64,000 bases of DNA from Nakazawaea peltata (lineage: Eukaryota; Ascomycota; Pichiomycetes; Alaninales; Pachysolenaceae), in the NCBI GenBank assembly GCA_001599355.1, contig BCGQ01000010.1, forward strand, positions 248,001 to 312,000, given 5' to 3'. Made by a program: the position numbers and the translations under genes. The notes under the pieces are model-generated. The model was not told the DNA's origin and did no database searches. It worked only from the letters and a program-made list of their open reading frames with translations. Shown piece by piece: positions 11,067 to 20,905 of the stretch (position 1 is its first letter; every line of letters begins with the position of its first letter).

Positions 11067-12986
11067 TCAACGTCTATCAGTAGATCCAACACCTCTCTTA
11101 CCACTATACAAATGCTTTGGTAACGACAGAGAAATATGTCTATCCAGCTCTCCCTTTCTCAGATGTCTATTTCTGTCACGTCTTTGCAACTTTTGCATTC
11201 TATCCAGCTTAGATCTCATAGAACCATCGTTAACACCATCGTTCAATCTGTCAGATTGGTTAAGAGTCTTCTCGAATGATTTATCTCCACCTTCGGTCAG
11301 TTGTTCGTAAACAGACCTTCCAGCAGCAGCACTTCTCTTCTTTTGAGCAGCTGCGGCCTTACCGTTAAGCTTCTCGGTGTTATGACCAATCATGTACATA
11401 TGGTCTTCCAACTCGTTGAAGTTCTTAGTCTGCTTAGTACGTGGCATCATAGCCTTATTCTTCAAAGATTTCTTCATTCTAGCATCATGGACCATCATCT
11501 TTTGCTTGTTTCTGATCCAAGTCAGCTTTTCACGAATATCTTCTTCATCAGATAACTCGAAATCTTCATCTTCGTCATCGTAGAATCCTTCCAGTTCCAA
11601 TCTCAGTTCTTCCTCTTCTAACAGTTGCAATTTAGCACTGATATCTGGGTCAAAGAAGTCATAAACATTCTTACCTTCCAATAATTCTGGCATGATATCA
11701 TTCTTCCAGTCATCATCCTCAAGTAAATACTTATCTTTCAAGTTGATATTGAAGACACCGGCACCTCCATTCTCCAGCTCGATATCACGCAGTAATTGAC
11801 GACGGTTTGGATCATTAATATCAAATTTAGGTAATAATTTGACCAGCTCTGGAATATACAGATCTCTATTGATATTATCTCTCAGTTGTGGTTGCAGAAC
11901 ATGGATCTTGTTCAAGACATTGTTAACTCTACCTGAACCCTTCAACTTCTGCTCAATTCTGGCCGTCAATAACTTCTCACACAGCTTGTTTCTGACTTGC
12001 ATTACGTTGTCTTCTTCATAACAAGAAGTTTGCATGATCTCGACACCTGGTTCGGCAATGACAGTGTTAATAAGCTCTTGTTGAACACCATCCAAATCCT
12101 CAATTCTGATAATATCAGTCTTGTTAATAACAACCAAGACACTCTTGTTGACGAACAATTTCTTCAAAGTATGGAATAACTTCACTTGCAGTTCAATACT
12201 GAAACCACACTGCTCAGACAAGTCCATGAAGTACAAGATACACGATCTCAAATGCAGAATAGCATACATACTCTGCATCTCAATATTGTTCATCTCCTCA
12301 GCAGGTCTGTCCAAAATACCAGGAGTATCAATCAGCTGGAATCTAAGATATTTATAATCGAAATGACCAACGTATAAAGACTTGGTGGTGAACAGATAAG
12401 GTTGGACTTCGACATCCAGCTTGGTGATACATCTTAAGAAAGACGATTTACCAACGTTAGGGTAACCACATACTACCAAAGTTCTGGTATTTGGATCGAT
12501 AGAAGGCAATCTTCCCAAATGCTGTCTGACATGTTCCAAATATAACAAAGGTTCCTTCAATTTCTTCACGATGGTGGCCATTCTACCCAAAGCAGCTCTC
12601 TTCAACTGCTTACATTGGAACAACGACTGACCAAACTTCAATAATCTGTTATAATCTCTGGAAACTTGTTCGATCAACATCTTCAGTCTGTTAACAGCCA
12701 GAAGGGATAATTTATAATGGTTCTTGTCGTATAAAGTGTCCATTAAATCTCTGTGGAAAGGGTGGATATCATCGATGTTTGGGAATCCAGCTAATAACTC
12801 GGCGAATTTCTCTTCGAAACCTTCCAGGGTGAACTTAACCTTTCTCATATAAAAACTACGAATTCTGCTGATTTTGAAGCCTGGTCTGATCACGGTCGGG
12901 GTTTTTCTTTGGGTTCTGTTCAAGACAATGTCCAACATATCGTTGGACGTTGGAACAGTTGGGATATCTTTCCAAGTGAGTTGCAT
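11067..12986 (-). CDS. NOG1: Nucleolar GTPase Nog1
   Basis: A 639-residue Obg/HflX-type GTPase (S. cerevisiae 647) that binds pre-60S ribosomal particles and is needed for their maturation and export. Seen: N-terminal helical domain; G1 GYPNVGKS (residues about 174-181), G3 DTPG (220-223), G4 NKTD (about 288-291); conserved KDKYLLEDDDWKNDIMPE; acidic region; basic C-terminus ending GKRGVGSTDRR. It is one of the richest sources of code evidence: CTG lies at alanine positions in VQPYAFTTKS, FQAIDTPG, AIAHLRSC, IEAQVKLF, RNKACEKLL, RDIEAENGG and MRSKADRM, while TTG lies at leucine in GILDRP. An RRPE-like tract lies upstream. Confidence 0.97.
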   Translation of the reverse strand: MQLTWKDIPTVPTSNDMLDIVLNRTQRKTPTVIRPGFKISRIRSFYMRKVKFTLEGFEEKFAELLAGFPNIDDIHPFHRDLMDTLYDKNHYKLSLLAVNRLKMLIEQVSRDYNRLLKFGQSLFQCKQLKRAALGRMATIVKKLKEPLLYLEHVRQHLGRLPSIDPNTRTLVVCGYPNVGKSSFLRCITKLDVEVQPYLFTTKSLYVGHFDYKYLRFQLIDTPGILDRPAEEMNNIEMQSMYAILHLRSCILYFMDLSEQCGFSIELQVKLFHTLKKLFVNKSVLVVINKTDIIRIEDLDGVQQELINTVIAEPGVEIMQTSCYEEDNVMQVRNKLCEKLLTARIEQKLKGSGRVNNVLNKIHVLQPQLRDNINRDLYIPELVKLLPKFDINDPNRRQLLRDIELENGGAGVFNINLKDKYLLEDDDWKNDIMPELLEGKNVYDFFDPDISAKLQLLEEEELRLELEGFYDDEDEDFELSDEEDIREKLTWIRNKQKMMVHDARMKKSLKNKAMMPRTKQTKNFNELEDHMYMIGHNTEKLNGKAAAAQKKRSAAAGRSVYEQLTEGGDKSFEKTLNQSDRLNDGVNDGSMRSKLDRMQKLQRRDRNRHLRKGELDRHISLSLPKHLYSGKRGVGSTDRR

Positions 12987-13962
12987 TGTGGGTGTGAGAT
13001 ATCGGGTGGGTTAACTCTTTGCAAGCTTCTTCTCAACAAGGTTTCTTCTTAACTGATTTTGTAACTAAGAGAAAAATTTTCCTCACTTTAAAAATTTTTT
13101 TAAAAATTTTTTTGTATAGTTTCTTTTTGCGATGCGATGGAGGAGCAAAATATGGATATGGGATATGGGATATGGAAATATGGGAATATGGAGAGCAGGT
13201 TAGGATGGAATAAAGTTTGAACACACAAGGTATGGGATAAAGATGGAGGAGAAGGTGGAGGATTAAGATATGTTGACGAGTTGTAATTGCATGAGTGAGT
13301 ACACTCAGTTTGAATAATTATAGTGATCCTGATATCAGAGGCTTGTTGAATAGAGAGGATGGTATTTAGTATGGAAAAATAGAGCATTAAATGAGGGAGT
13401 ACATTGTGAGAAGCTGAGTAGAAAATTGAGTAGAAAATTGAGTAGAAAATTGAGTAGAAAAAAATTGAGAGTACTAAGCAGTAAATAAGTAGCAAATTAT
13501 AAAATTATTAGGGGAAAGGGAAGGGAGGGGGATGAGAAACAAAGTATGGCTTACATAGGGATGAAATGGACAGGAAGAGATCAAAGAAATCGAGATATCA
13601 GATGTCCAACTTCCATTTATTCTCACTTATAATTCAATAACAATTCGAGTAGTTCTGAATTGAATGGTACTATATCTCCCTGCTATATTATTTATCTTCC
13701 CTATTTATCCTCTTTACTTAGGCTCGTGCCCCTTACGTAGTACCCACCTTACGTAGTATCCCCTTAAGTAATACCCACGTTAAATCCCCCAGTCAACAAA
13801 AAATTACCCACTACCAAATTTGCATCACATACACGACCATAATTATCCCCACGCACACGACCAATCTGATAAGCTTTTAATGAGCTGAGATGGCGTTAAT
13901 TAATCTTTTTAACTAAATCAAATACTCGTATTTGGACAGGTTCCATCATACAATCCATACAC
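12987..13962. promoter_or_regulatory. Divergent NOG1/RMD5 promoter region
   Basis: Close to NOG1: GAGAAAAATTTTCC and two TAAAAATTTTTTT blocks (about 13069-13111), typical RRPE elements of ribosome-biogenesis genes. Then TATGGGA/TATGGGAA repeats (13146-13190) and a 12-base tandem repeat (13415-13466). Near RMD5: two copies of the recurrent motif (13831-13838 and 13855-13862) and three CTTACGTAGTA/ACCCAC-type repeats (about 13733-13785). No gene recognised in the short frames. Confidence 0.5.
13415..13466. repeat. Tandem TGAGTAGAAAAT repeat
   Basis: Four head-to-tail 12-mers beginning at 13415, 13427, 13439 and 13451; the last is lengthened by an A-run. Confidence 0.85.
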
Positions 13963-15156
13963 ATGTCATTCACATCACTCAAAGAGGACATTGGAGGCCT
14001 CAAATCCTCCAAAAAATCTATGGACGATTCTGTCAAAGAGTCCAGCAAATTGCTCATTAATCTTAGGCAGATTCAATTACAATTGGAGCAAGCCAGTAGT
14101 ACCGAATCAGAAGCAGGTTCTTCTGAAAATGAGATCTTATCCACGTTCAAGAAGAAACTCGAAACAACCAAAGACCCCCTTTCCAAGCATGTCAAGTCGG
14201 TACTGCCAAAGTTGAAGAAACTAGACAAAACTATCGATAAAATTTACAGCAATTTCTCTATTGATGATCTTTATAATAACAAAATTGATATCGAATCTAC
14301 TGAAATCAACAAGAAAGTTATAAGGCGTGCTATCTTAGTTCACTTCTTGAGGTCTGGAGAGTTGGAGTTGGTTCAAAAGATGTCAGATGATTTCGAAATG
14401 CCCATTCCTAATCAAATTTCTAAAGAGTTCACCAAATTGAACCATATTTTGTACGATTTGAATGTCAAACGTGAATTAGACTCCCTTATAGACTGGTGTT
14501 CTTCTAACAGAGATCAATTACATTCGATTGGATCTGATCTAGAGTTCCAATTGTGTAGATTGAAGTATATTTTGATCTCTCGTGAGGATAAATATAAAGG
14601 TTTAAAATTTATTGAGGCCTTCTTTAATGACTCAAGATTTGGACCAATGTATAGCGAGATGATGAGTAAATTGATATTTGAGGTTAATGTGGAGAACACC
14701 AACAGACTCATAGATGGGAATTCCGACTGGATCGGAAGGCAATTCGACCTCATTAGTTCTCAATTCAACCAAGTATTCAATTCACTTTTGGGCCTCACAT
14801 GTAAAGACCCACTTGATCAAGTTTTCATCACAAGTTTCATCTCCCTCCCGCACTTTGTCAAATTCAACAAAGTTGCAAGCATACAGAAATTGGATTGGTC
14901 CACTAAAGATGAGTTACCATTCGAGATCAATTTACCTAAATTCTTAAAGTTCCATTCCATTTACATTTGCCCTGTGTCCAAAGAAGAGACTACAATAAGC
15001 AACCCCCCTCGTTGCCTTCCTTGCATGCATATTCTCAGCCAACAAACGGTGATGAATTTATCCAAAGACAATTTAAATAGTAGTTTCAAGTGTCCTTACT
15101 GCCCACGCATAACTAGACAGTCGGAGACCAAGCTTGTTAAATTTGTAAACTTGTGA
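13963..15156 (+). CDS. RMD5: GID/CTLH ubiquitin ligase subunit Rmd5 (Gid2)
   Basis: A 397-residue protein (S. cerevisiae Rmd5 421). Together with Fyv10/Gid9 it forms the catalytic RING pair of the GID ubiquitin ligase, which degrades gluconeogenic enzymes when glucose returns. Seen: N-terminal coiled-coil-like region (residues about 1-100), LisH/CTLH/CRA helical region (about 110-300, with IRRAILVHFLRSGE), and a C-terminal degenerate RING: CPVSKEET, then CLPCMHILS and CPYC (about 335-385). As in the family, the RING lacks a full set of zinc ligands. The ATG at 13963 is the first in frame. The C-terminus ends with VKFVNL, resembling the hydrophobic tail of Gid2 proteins. Confidence 0.9.
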   Translation: MSFTSLKEDIGGLKSSKKSMDDSVKESSKLLINLRQIQLQLEQASSTESEAGSSENEILSTFKKKLETTKDPLSKHVKSVLPKLKKLDKTIDKIYSNFSIDDLYNNKIDIESTEINKKVIRRAILVHFLRSGELELVQKMSDDFEMPIPNQISKEFTKLNHILYDLNVKRELDSLIDWCSSNRDQLHSIGSDLEFQLCRLKYILISREDKYKGLKFIEAFFNDSRFGPMYSEMMSKLIFEVNVENTNRLIDGNSDWIGRQFDLISSQFNQVFNSLLGLTCKDPLDQVFITSFISLPHFVKFNKVASIQKLDWSTKDELPFEINLPKFLKFHSIYICPVSKEETTISNPPRCLPCMHILSQQTVMNLSKDNLNSSFKCPYCPRITRQSETKLVKFVNL

Positions 15157-17558
15157 ATACATCAAACACAATATGATAGATTATTGTAGTGAAAAGCGCG
15201 GGACAAATGCCAAATATTTGGCGTCCGATGCGGACTTTTTTTGGCTCGATTGTTTTACATATTGAGGGGACTTTTTTTTGCGTACCTCATTTCTTGGTAT
15301 TATTTTCTGTGTAGACTTGATAAAAAGCTTTAGAGCAAATTTAGACGAGCTAGTCTTATTAGTACTTTTACGGAATAAGCTATAACCGATCATCAAAACC
15401 CAATAAAGGCTTATCAGATAGAGGACTCGAATTACATAGTTGAATATCCTCAATGTTTCAACGACACTCTAATCCACTCTAATTTGACATCGTAAATCAC
15501 GGCCATCCCAAATCAACCCGCACATAAAAACACCCAAAGATTGTACAGTTTACGATTAACCGAGGTTAGAGGATTGTCATGCAGGTATGTTCACTCTGGA
15601 GGCGAACTGGGGTGGGTTATAGTAGTGAAAAAATTGGGCGAAAATGAGCCAGATCCCAGACTTAGTCACATAATCTAAGACATCCTTGAACTTTAAAATT
15701 GTGACGCACAGACGTAGAAAAAAAAAACAAAGCTAAAAATACTTGAGGAGGACACCATCCAATGAGAACTCATTGGGGGATTTCAAAGTACCGAAGCCAG
15801 TAAGGTACATGCTCGAAGATACTTTGATAGATTATGCTTGAAGATACCAAGCGGATGTCGGTATACTATAGGATTGGCGTAGTGATTGGGGTCCCGCCTT
15901 GCCAAATTTCATTGTGAGCCCTATATTTTTATGCATTTTGTCACTTTCTGTCACTACTTCTAAGTAATAATAAAACTTTCAAACCTTATTTGAACAATAT
16001 CACTTCAATCTTTTTCCTAGCGTCACTTGTCCGATAGTGACAGCTTAAAGTAACAAATATGGGAAAATTTTTCCTGTGGGAATTAAGATCAACAATCGAT
16101 CTTCAGTTGGCCGACATGGTGCAATGTAAGGAATGTTGAGAGATCATAGATTGAAGTAAAGTACATGTGGGAAGCCAGATTCGTACGAGAGAGATCTATG
16201 AGATTAAACTGGTAGACCGGAGGATAAACAGTACATATTTGGTCCTAGATTGTCGTAATTTGCGACATTGAAGTAGTTGCTAAGGGGTCGAAAAAAAGGC
16301 CTAAAGATCTATTTCTAACGGCATTAAAGATTCTGGATGTCCCTTTCCACAGTTAAACAAAAGTACCCTTAAATATTATTTGGATAAATAAATAATACGA
16401 ACCAAGATTGAATGCAAAGGCTGTTATCTGGCTGTCGAATGTTTAGCATTTTTGCGCGGGTTATCGCATAGAGTTTCTTAGTAAGCCCTCATGCAAGAGG
16501 AAATTTGTATGCAACACATATTTTCTGAAGAAAAAATTCCAACAAAGATTCTGCGTCCTTCTTCCTTCCAAAAATATAAGGGATCTCCAATCACAGAAGC
16601 AGTAGGAGTGCGGGTTAAAAAAAGACGTAGGTGAATAAAGGAGATCAGGAACAATTGGCAAGGCGGCAAGATATGTAAAGTAATAGTCGTGGCGAGGATG
16701 GGATAGGATCGACAACGTTTAAGGTGTTTGTGAGTATGCAAATGGAATTTTAAATGCATTATATTTCAAGTACTTTATATTGTATTAAATCCCAATCGAG
16801 ATGTAGGCTAACCTCCTTTGTATAGTCACAACCTCTAAATGTGAGGTTATAAAATTCTATTCATCGTCTTGATGAACTAGTGTAATTCTCTAAGTTCTTT
16901 GAGAGGATCGACAAAGGATTGGAAAGAAGAGTTCACCTTCAAGGCGATGGAGTTAATTGCTGTCGATATGTGGGGTGAGGCATTGTGTCGATGCTGCTAA
17001 ATAGTGTTGAAGCGGCATGTTCGGTTGGCATCTGCTGGCGCCCGCACCCACCTTTTACACCTGTGAATTGCTTAATATTCTGCTGACTTTTGTCCTTGCC
17101 TTTATCACGTTTCTATGTAAAGTTCCCTATCTTGTTCGTATTTCACCTGCATCCACCTTTAACAAGACCTCGCAGCATATCCCCCCAAACAGGTAGCTAA
17201 TCCACATATTTCCCAATTGTCTCCCAATTAAACTAAGAAAAATATGCAAACTCAAAATATAATAATACATTGAAAATTGCGCAATTGCAAAAAAATAAAA
17301 GTGGAGGACTTTGTATTCTTATGTCAAATATTCATTCTTCGGCCTTCACTTTTGACTCGTTTCTGAATTAATTGTCACGACAGAGTTATTTTTATAAATG
17401 TCAAATGAATCCAGCTTCTTTTTTTTCATAGATAGCATATTCCATTTCATTTTGTTCCTACATACCTCTAATCTGTTTGCCAGCTTAAATTCACTTTTAG
17501 GCCGTCGTACAGTATTTTTCGATAAAGAGCACTAATCGTTACACTATATATTGGAAAA
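15157..17558. promoter_or_regulatory. Long gene-free region upstream of the C2H2 regulator
   Basis: About 2.4 kb, by far the longest gap. No open frame with an ATG and family resemblance was found (a 90-codon frame at 15181-15453 begins with TTG). Visible: TGTCACT at 15939 and 15949 and an inverted GTCACT...AGTGAC (16022-16041); an inverted AACCTC...GAGGTT (16830-16848); a CACCCACC-type element near 17041-17055; AT-rich DNA near the start of the gene. I recognise no tRNA, snRNA or solo LTR. A large regulatory region for the downstream transcription factor is the simplest reading; an undetected ncRNA is possible. Confidence 0.4.
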
Positions 17559-19352
17559 ATGGATATATATCATCAGGCCGATACGAGCACATATTATGCT
17601 CATTTATACCAGCAGCAACAACTGTCACAGCAGTCACTGTCACAACAGCAGCTGCCACTGTCACAACAACCACTGCAACTGACTCCTCCCCCACTGTCAC
17701 AAAACTTCCCTCAACAGTTCCCTCAGCACATGTATCATGACACCAATACCAACCTTGGGTATCAGCTGGGACAAAATACTATGTATTTAGCACAACAACA
17801 GCAGCCTCAACTGTCACAACAACAACAACCACACCAGCAATTACTCCAGCAGCAGGTCCAGCAAGTCCAACAACTCCAACAACAACAGCTGCCCCAACAA
17901 CAACTGGTCCTGCAGCAGTTTGCTCAATGGAACTCCAAATACACATCTCCATCTACTTCTTTCCAGCAGCAGATGACTTCAACTCTGGGCTCCAGCAATG
18001 ACATGTACGTTGTCCAACAGCCACAATCTCAGCAACATTTCGTACCTCAACAACAGCAGCAACAACCTTTTGTCCCTGTCCAAATGTCACAACCTCAACA
18101 AAACCAACAATTCTTTGAAGAAGACTTGGTCAACAACAATGGCAACCGTTACCTACCAAAGAAGTCGATCGGAAACATCTCTCCATACACTCAGCATCTG
18201 GTATTACAACAACAACAACTGGCAGACCAGTCGCAAGACGACTCGAACTCTTCTAGACCGATGCTGTACCCAATTTTCAACCCTCAAGACCAACAAAATC
18301 TTCCTCCATTGAGAGTGGGCTACGATTTGCCCCAGCAGCAAATGCAATTCCTGCCACAATACCAAGAAATGGTCCCTGCTTCTGGTTCTTCAGGCCTTCT
18401 CATCAACAATCTGTCCGGTTATAATATGAATGGAGGCCTTGTCGGAGCCGGAAATGGTAATAGTTTCAGCTCTGGAAGCAATGGTATGTTATCATCATCT
18501 CCTGCTATGAACTCCAAGAGTAACAGCAGTACCAGTGTCATGGTCCATCATCAACACATGTCTGGATCGTCTCTTCTGGAACGTAAACGTCGTAATACTA
18601 TCGAAGGTATGTCGATCGAGACTCTGGCCCGTAATAGATGCCCAACGTGCCAGAAACAGTTCAAGAGACCTTCGTCTTTAAAGACTCACATGTATTCTCA
18701 TACTGGAGAGAAACCATTTGTATGTTTATGGGAAGGATGTGATAAGATCTTTAGTGTTCGTAGTAATATGATCCGTCATTTGAAGCTCCACCAAAAGAAA
18801 TACTCCGAGGATGGAACTTCGTCGTCGTCTTCGTTCTTAGCGCAAGCCGCTGCCGCTGCCAACGACAGTCATATGCATCCTCAACTGCAGAGACTGCAAA
18901 GTGCCGTCAATCTTCCGACTTCTATGGCAAGTACACTGAGTAACTCTGCCATTTCATCCGCTTCAGGTTCTGTTCCAACTATGATGACCCTGAGATTCTC
19001 ATTCGATAATGGGAATAGACATGGGTCTACAGATACCGCTTCTACATCGACTTCGAGTCTTTCCAGTCTGTTGAGTACTCTGACATCGACCACCAGTTTC
19101 GGGTCTGCTGCTCAGGCCCTGGCCCAGATGATGATGGACAACCAACAACAACGTCATAACTCGTTCCTGCTGTCCAACTACTTAGATGCCGCCGGTAAAG
19201 GTCACTTCACCACGGCTCCAATCTCCGGTTCCAAATCGAATAACGTGGGGTCCATGACTAATTCTGGATCCACCAATCCATCTACTGTCACCACTAGTAA
19301 TCTTGCGGCTGCCGCCACTACTTTGGCCACAAACACTGCTACAAATGTGTAA
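17559..19352 (+). CDS. C2H2 zinc-finger transcription factor with Q/A-rich activation region
   Basis: A 597-residue protein. Two adjacent C2H2 fingers lie at residues about 360-414: CPTCQKQFKRPSSLKTHMYSH, linker TGEKPF, then CLWEGCDKIFSVRSNMIRHLKLH (each written here only as the finger core). The pair resembles fungal regulators of the Cmr3/Azf1-like type; I cannot assign an orthologue. The N-terminal 300 residues are glutamine-rich. In-frame CTG codons are dense there (seven in about 30 codons at 17611-17700), so the region is Q/A/S-rich once the code is applied, not Q/L-rich. The C-terminus is Ser/Thr-rich with alanine runs. The long upstream region fits a heavily regulated gene. Confidence 0.8.
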   Translation: MDIYHQADTSTYYAHLYQQQQLSQQSLSQQQLPLSQQPLQLTPPPLSQNFPQQFPQHMYHDTNTNLGYQLGQNTMYLAQQQQPQLSQQQQPHQQLLQQQVQQVQQLQQQQLPQQQLVLQQFAQWNSKYTSPSTSFQQQMTSTLGSSNDMYVVQQPQSQQHFVPQQQQQQPFVPVQMSQPQQNQQFFEEDLVNNNGNRYLPKKSIGNISPYTQHLVLQQQQLADQSQDDSNSSRPMLYPIFNPQDQQNLPPLRVGYDLPQQQMQFLPQYQEMVPASGSSGLLINNLSGYNMNGGLVGAGNGNSFSSGSNGMLSSSPAMNSKSNSSTSVMVHHQHMSGSSLLERKRRNTIEGMSIETLARNRCPTCQKQFKRPSSLKTHMYSHTGEKPFVCLWEGCDKIFSVRSNMIRHLKLHQKKYSEDGTSSSSSFLAQAAAAANDSHMHPQLQRLQSAVNLPTSMASTLSNSAISSASGSVPTMMTLRFSFDNGNRHGSTDTASTSTSSLSSLLSTLTSTTSFGSAAQALAQMMMDNQQQRHNSFLLSNYLDAAGKGHFTTAPISGSKSNNVGSMTNSGSTNPSTVTTSNLAAAATTLATNTATNV

Positions 19353-19590
19353 TGATCAACATTTTAATGAGCTTCTAAATTTCTTTTCAACTCAACTTTT
19401 ACATAGTTATTTTTAATCTTATCAATTTAAACTCTACTTCAAATTAAAGTTTTATAAATTTAGTCTCTGCAGGAAGCTGCTACATATTTTATCAAATAAT
19501 ACTCGAGTCGCAGAGAAAAATAGGTGAAGGTTATTTAGCGCATCGCTCCAGCCCAAGTTGCTATGTTAAATTGACCGCAACCAAACTAAT

Positions 19591-20220
19591 ATGGAGGTGT
19601 TCAGTTATCAAGAGGCTACTGTTGAAGCTTGCGGGGAGATTGCTATCAAATTACTAGATGTGTACGAGAAAGTATTCCAAGATTCGGATTTAACCGTGTC
19701 CGTAAACAGGGTGGATGAGCTCCCCACTAACGCGTTAAAACTGTGTCTCCAATTGTTATCGGCAAATTTGAGTCGCTACTATATCAAGAGAAATGGAATT
19801 CGTTGGCAAATCGATAAAATTGAAGAGATGCAGGAATCAGGTTTGGTATATGTATGTTTATGGGAAGAAGATAAATCCAAATTGGCACTGTTCCTCTCAA
19901 TTCTTCCATGCATCGAAGAAGAACAGTTAGTCGTGTACGTATATGAAATTCAGATTGCCCTAGATTTTAGGGAGAAGGGAATCGGAACTAAACTAATGGA
20001 GGCTTTATATGACCAACTTCTTCCCTGGCTTTCAACCAAATACAAATGTCCATTCGATGGATTAATGTTGACCTGCTTCAACGACAACACATCACTGCTC
20101 CTGTTTTATAAATCTCGTCATAAGTTCATACTCCTGCTGCATTCTCCCACAGATACCAAACTTCGATCCGGCAAAGTTTTACAACCAGAATATTACGTCC
20201 TTTTCCGTCCAGCCAACTAA
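19591..20220 (+). CDS. NAT4: N-alpha-acetyltransferase NatD (histone H4/H2A)
   Basis: A 209-residue GNAT protein from the ATG at 19591. The acetyl-CoA region is visible as YEIQIALDFREKGIGTKLMEAL (Q/R-x-x-G-x-G/A type), after a conserved GLVYVCLWEED and before LTCFNDNTSLLLFYKSR, the pattern of Nat4/NAA40. These enzymes acetylate the N-terminal serine of histones H4 and H2A, probably on the ribosome. Shorter than S. cerevisiae Nat4 (about 285), which has extra segments. It lies between the C2H2 regulator and a complex I-like gene on the same strand. Family call good, exact orthology a little less so. Confidence 0.72.
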   Translation: MEVFSYQEATVEACGEIAIKLLDVYEKVFQDSDLTVSVNRVDELPTNALKLCLQLLSANLSRYYIKRNGIRWQIDKIEEMQESGLVYVCLWEEDKSKLALFLSILPCIEEEQLVVYVYEIQIALDFREKGIGTKLMEALYDQLLPWLSTKYKCPFDGLMLTCFNDNTSLLLFYKSRHKFILLLHSPTDTKLRSGKVLQPEYYVLFRPAN

Positions 20221-20385
20221 TGAGTGCAATTTGGCTTAAGATCGTGCCTACGAACATATTTTTGAGTCCGAGCAAATTATCAAAATATATAGAGTCAACA
20301 TAGAAAAAAAAAAGCGGAGACGCTCTCATTTAAAAATGGGGTAAGTAGATTTAATTAAAAGAGTTATTGGACAATCAATCACAAG

Positions 20386-20589
20386 ATGAGATATAGCAGA
20401 GCTCTTTTATCACTGTCTGGTCATACGGAGAAATATATTCGCCATGCTCCACCGCCAATGCCAAAAGTCCCATTCCTGTACCGTATGACAGCTAAGCTGC
20501 TTGGTGGTCTTATGACCTTCTGGTTTTTGTACAGAGCAAAGGAGGACTGGCAGGTATGGTTTGGATTGAAACATCCATGGGAACATTAG
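20386..20589 (+). CDS. Small complex I accessory subunit, NDUFB2/AGGG-like
   Basis: A 67-residue protein. The C-terminal half, GGLMTFWFLYRAKEDW...GLKHPWEH, resembles the signature of the NDUFB2 (AGGG) subunit of mitochondrial NADH:ubiquinone oxidoreductase as I recall it from plants (MWFWxLYRAKxD, then HPWE). One membrane segment (about residues 37-52) would place it in the inner membrane. Saccharomyces has lost complex I, so its presence fits a non-Saccharomyces lineage. CTG codons in AYRMTAKALGG should be Ala. The N-terminus is uncertain: an upstream ATGGG at 20336-20340 is followed by GTAAGT, and joining it to CAGAGCTC at 20396 would keep the frame, but no TACTAAC branch site is present. 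Confidence 0.65.
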   Translation: MRYSRALLSLSGHTEKYIRHAPPPMPKVPFLYRMTAKLLGGLMTFWFLYRAKEDWQVWFGLKHPWEH

Positions 20590-20905
20590 ATATCTACAGA
20601 TGATCCAATTATTTATTATTTATTATTATTTATCTATTTATTTATTGAATTATAATTCAGTTATTTATTTGAACTATGCCCTAGTAAAGCTCTCTCTATA
20701 TAACCATTACTGTAGTATAAAACGTCAGCAATTTACTAAAATTTCATTGTTATTGCACCTTTATCTGACTCTAAAAATACACGCTTCCCAGCCTGAAAAA
20801 CACACAGACACAAAAAACCGCGACTCTTTCTCATAGTGTTATTGTCACGACGAACGTTTACAAAGTTTTCCCGTTCTGTTTTCATCTTTGAAGCGTTGAG
20901 TCAAA
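20590..20905. promoter_or_regulatory. Spacer and ZRG17 promoter
   Basis: 316 bases, AT-rich with ATTTATT repeats just after the small complex I gene (probable 3'-processing region). No gene recognised. A GTCACGAC element at 20845-20852 is a partial match to the recurrent motif. Confidence 0.4.

Noticed and set aside
15181-15453. A 90-codon frame on the minus strand in the long spacer
   Set aside because: It opens with TTG, not ATG, and has no family resemblance.
15157-17558. Solo LTR or other transposon remnant in the long spacer
   Set aside because: No TG...CA-bounded terminal repeats with target duplication and no coding remnant were seen.
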